From contig JAKLIE010000084.1 of the NCBI GenBank assembly GCA_022709775.1, positions 1 through 7,123 of the forward strand: a DNA stretch of 7,123 nt, given 5' to 3'. Positions 5,800-7,123 of this stretch are shown here, piece after piece; within the stretch, counting starts at the first letter, position 1; the number at the start of each line of letters is the position of its first letter. The position numbers were made by a program, and so were the translations under genes. This DNA comes from Pseudomonadota bacterium. GTDB lineage: Bacteria; Pseudomonadota; Gammaproteobacteria; Burkholderiales; Casimicrobiaceae. The notes below the pieces were generated by a model. It ran no database searches. It was not told the origin of the DNA and saw nothing but the letters and a program-made list of their open reading frames with translations.

Positions 5800-6378
5800 A
5801 TGCCCGCCTCGTCCTCCGCCGACCCCGTTGCCGTTTCCCGCCCGGCGCGCTATGCCGGCGGCGTCATCGCGCTGCACTGGCTCGTGCTCCTGCTGATGAT
5901 CGGCGCCTATGCGACGATGGAGTTGCGCGACCTGTTCCCGAAAGCGAGCCCGGAGCGCGCCGCCATGCGGCTGTGGCACTACGGACTCGGGCTCGCGGTG
6001 CTGGCGGCGGTGTTCGTTCGCCTGCTCGTACGCGCCTCGACGCGCCCCCCCGGAATCGCCCCGCCGCCACCGCCCTGGCAGGAGCGGGTCGCGAAGCTCG
6101 CCCACGTCGCGCTCTACGCGCTGATGATCGCGCTGCCTCTGCTGGGATGGCTCGCCGTGGGCGCCGAGGGCCGGCCGATCACGCTTGCCGGCATCCCGTT
6201 GCCGATGCCGATCGGGCCCGACAAGGCGTGGGTCAAGCCGCTCGAGAAGATCCACGAGGTCGCGGGACAGGCCGGGTACGCGCTCGTCGGCCTGCACGCC
6301 GCGGCGGCGCTGTGGCACCACTATGTGATGCGCGACAACACGCTCGCGCTGATGTGGCCGTTCGCGAAGCCGCGCTGA
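5800..6378 (+). CDS. Cytochrome b561 family protein (CybB-like)
   Basis: This is a 192-residue, four-helix inner-membrane di-heme cytochrome b of the bacterial CybB type, which oxidises quinol or moves electrons at the membrane (CybB uses superoxide as acceptor). Histidines lie where the family places its ligands: His26 (A-L-H-W, helix 1), His60 (L-W-H-Y-G-L-G, helix 2), and His152 (I-H-E) and His166 (L-H-A-A-A-A-L-W-H-H, helix 4). The loop between helices 2 and 3 has a run of prolines (about 83-92), and the C terminus M-W-P-F is typical. Two starts are possible. The ATG at 5800 fits family length and the upstream promoter, with a GCAGG at 5784-5788 as weak ribosome site. The ATG at 5758 has GAGG five bases upstream but adds 14 unusual residues. 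It converges on the stress-protein gene. Confidence 0.92.
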   Translation: MPASSSADPVAVSRPARYAGGVIALHWLVLLLMIGAYATMELRDLFPKASPERAAMRLWHYGLGLAVLAAVFVRLLVRASTRPPGIAPPPPPWQERVAKLAHVALYALMIALPLLGWLAVGAEGRPITLAGIPLPMPIGPDKAWVKPLEKIHEVAGQAGYALVGLHAAAALWHHYVMRDNTLALMWPFAKPR

Positions 6379-6386
6379 ACGCGCCG

Positions 6387-6403
6387 GCGCGCGGCCCGCG
6401 CGC
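6387..6403. terminator. Perfect GC hairpin between convergent genes, possible bidirectional terminator
   Basis: GCGCGCG (6387-6393) and CGCGCGC (6397-6403) form a perfect 7-bp stem with a 3-nt loop in the 24-bp gap between the cytochrome and stress-protein stops; its last base is inside the stress-protein stop codon. The position suits termination in both directions, but neither strand has a T tract, and alternating GC is common in such DNA. Confidence 0.35.
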
Positions 6404-6828
6404 TACTTGAGGAGCAGCACCGGCACCCTGGACCCGGCGATCACCTTCGTCGCGACCGAACCCATCACGAGGTTCGCCATCGCCGTGTGGCCGTGCGTTC
6501 CCATCGCGACGAGGTCGCAGCCGGACGCCTGCGCGTGGCGCACGATCTCGTGGCCGGGATCGCCGACGAGCTTCACCGGGTGGAACGCCACCCCGCGCTT
6601 GGTCAGGGTCTCGGCCGCCAGCTTGAGCGCCTCGTCGCTCTCCTCCGAGTAGTACCGCTCGACCGCCTCCCTGCCCGCCCACGCCGCGGCGCGGCCATAG
6701 GGAATCGGCGGATGGACGTGGACGAGCTCGACCGACGGCGCCTCGCGGAACCAGGCGAGCTTCGAGAGGAACGCTTCGAGCGCGTCGAGCGCGTGCTTCG
6801 AACCGTCGGTGGCGATCAGAACCTTCAT
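6403..6828 (-). CDS. Universal stress protein, UspA family
   Basis: This is a 141-residue single-domain cytosolic universal stress protein, a family that dimerises and supports survival under starvation, oxidative or low-oxygen stress. The N terminus M-K-V-L-I-A-T-D-G-S (1-10) is the typical first strand with the nucleotide-contacting Asp. The ATP-binding signature G-2x-G-9x-G-S is complete (Gly110, Gly113, Gly123, Ser124 in G-T-H-G...M-G-S-V-A), so this is likely an ATP-binding member rather than a non-binding UspA proper. The C terminus V-P-V-L-L-L is the expected last strand. The ATG at 6828 has AAAGG six bases upstream (6839-6835 on the minus strand). The acetyltransferase gene ends only 37 bp upstream on the same strand with no obvious terminator, so the two are probably cotranscribed. 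No FNR-like box is seen in front of it, although many proteobacterial usp genes have one. Confidence 0.95.
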   Translation of the reverse strand: MKVLIATDGSKHALDALEAFLSKLAWFREAPSVELVHVHPPIPYGRAAAWAGREAVERYYSEESDEALKLAAETLTKRGVAFHPVKLVGDPGHEIVRHAQASGCDLVAMGTHGHTAMANLVMGSVATKVIAGSRVPVLLLK

Positions 6829-6834
6829 GGCTTG

Positions 6835-6839
6835 CCTTT
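6835..6839 (-). promoter_or_regulatory. Shine-Dalgarno site AAAGG of the universal stress protein gene
   Basis: On the minus strand AAAGG lies six bases before the ATG at 6828, a good spacing that fixes the start. It sits in the 37-bp gap after the acetyltransferase stop. Confidence 0.55.
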
Positions 6840-6865
6840 CCCTGCGCCGACATGCTGGCGACAGT

Positions 6866-7123
6866 CTACCCGATCGCGGCGCCGCCGCCCGGCAGTTCGA
6901 GCGAGGCGATCACCTGCTCGGAGTCTTCGGGATCGTCGGCGATCGAGAAGCCGAGCGCCTGGACGAACCGCAGCATGCTGTGGTTCGTGCGCAGCACCGC
7001 GCCCTCGAGGCGCGCGAGCCCGCGCTGGCGCGCGCAGTCGATCAGCAGCCGCATCAGTCCGCGCGCTACGCCCATGCCCTGCCACGCGTCGTCGACGACG
7101 ACCGCGAACTCCGCGCTCTCGCC
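6866..7123 (-). CDS. GNAT acetyltransferase, C-terminal part, truncated by the window edge
   Basis: The last 85 residues of a GNAT-fold acyltransferase are visible; the frame is open through the last base, so the 5' part lies outside. The ATG at 7075 is internal, because the 16 codons before it encode the family strand A-E-F-A-V-V-V, directly followed by the acetyl-CoA pyrophosphate loop (W-Q-G-M-G-V-A, consensus Q/R-x-x-G-x-G/A), helix alpha3 and the A-V-L-R-T-N-H-S-M-L-R-F-V-Q-A-L-G-F block that closes motif B. The sequence style, including the D-P-E-D after the last conserved Phe, resembles the GNAT domain of Pat-type protein lysine acetyltransferases (fused to an NDP-forming acyl-CoA synthetase-like domain) and of related stand-alone proteins; the fragment cannot decide between them. 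It sits directly upstream of the stress-protein gene. Confidence 0.88.
   Translation of the reverse strand, partial: GESAEFAVVVDDAWQGMGVARGLMRLLIDCARQRGLARLEGAVLRTNHSMLRFVQALGFSIADDPEDSEQVIASLELPGGGAAIG

Noticed and set aside
5692..6321. N-terminal extension of the chaN-like frame
   Set aside because: It is antisense to the cytochrome gene, and the lipoprotein signal peptide shows that the true start is near 5691-5706.
1..7123. tRNA, rRNA, CRISPR, insertion sequence, attachment site or defence system
   Set aside because: I saw no cloverleaf, repeat-spacer pattern, terminal repeats, transposase or integrase motifs, or known defence genes.

Overview
The window looks like a piece of a high-GC (about 70% by eye) Gram-negative chromosome, most likely a betaproteobacterium (Burkholderiales-like) or a similar gammaproteobacterium. 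The grounds are extreme third-position GC, two outer-membrane-type lipoprotein signals, a ChaN lipoprotein, a DUF3574 lipoprotein, a b561-type cytochrome and an FNR/ANR-type palindrome. I saw no phage, transposase, integrase, CRISPR, rRNA or tRNA signals. It reads as ordinary housekeeping and stress-response chromosome with short operons.

Layout, left to right: (1) the 3' part of a metallophosphoesterase gene (+), cut by the window edge; (2) an apparently active rhomboid intramembrane serine protease (+) behind a good sigma70-like promoter; (3) a small DUF3574 lipoprotein (+); (4) a 134-aa protein of unknown function (-) that converges on and overlaps the lipoprotein gene by 8 bp. It has a strong Shine-Dalgarno sequence and an FNR/ANR-like box placed as in a class II activated promoter. 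(5) An MFS transporter (-) is followed by a GC-rich hairpin. (6) An alpha/beta hydrolase (+) is divergent from the transporter. (7) A ChaN-family lipoprotein (-) converges on the hydrolase 7 bp away. (8) A cytochrome b561 (+) is divergent from chaN, and candidate promoters for the two overlap. (9) A universal stress protein (-) converges on the cytochrome across a perfect 7-bp hairpin. (10) The C-terminal part of a GNAT acetyltransferase (-) lies 37 bp upstream of the stress-protein gene, probably in one transcript with it, and runs off the right edge.

Two functional links are plausible. The divergent chaN/cytochrome b561 pair both belong to families that bind heme or heme iron. The GNAT-universal stress protein pair resembles the acetyltransferase/stress-protein partnership known in mycobacteria. 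The FNR-like box, cytochrome b561 and universal stress protein fit an organism that meets low oxygen, but only the unknown gene carries the box here. I found no convincing novel multi-gene system. The most distinctive item is the unknown gene at 1977-2381 with its layered upstream region. Because stop codons are rare at this GC content, several very long open frames (up to about 930 codons) run antisense or out of frame to the real genes; I rejected these as shadows.
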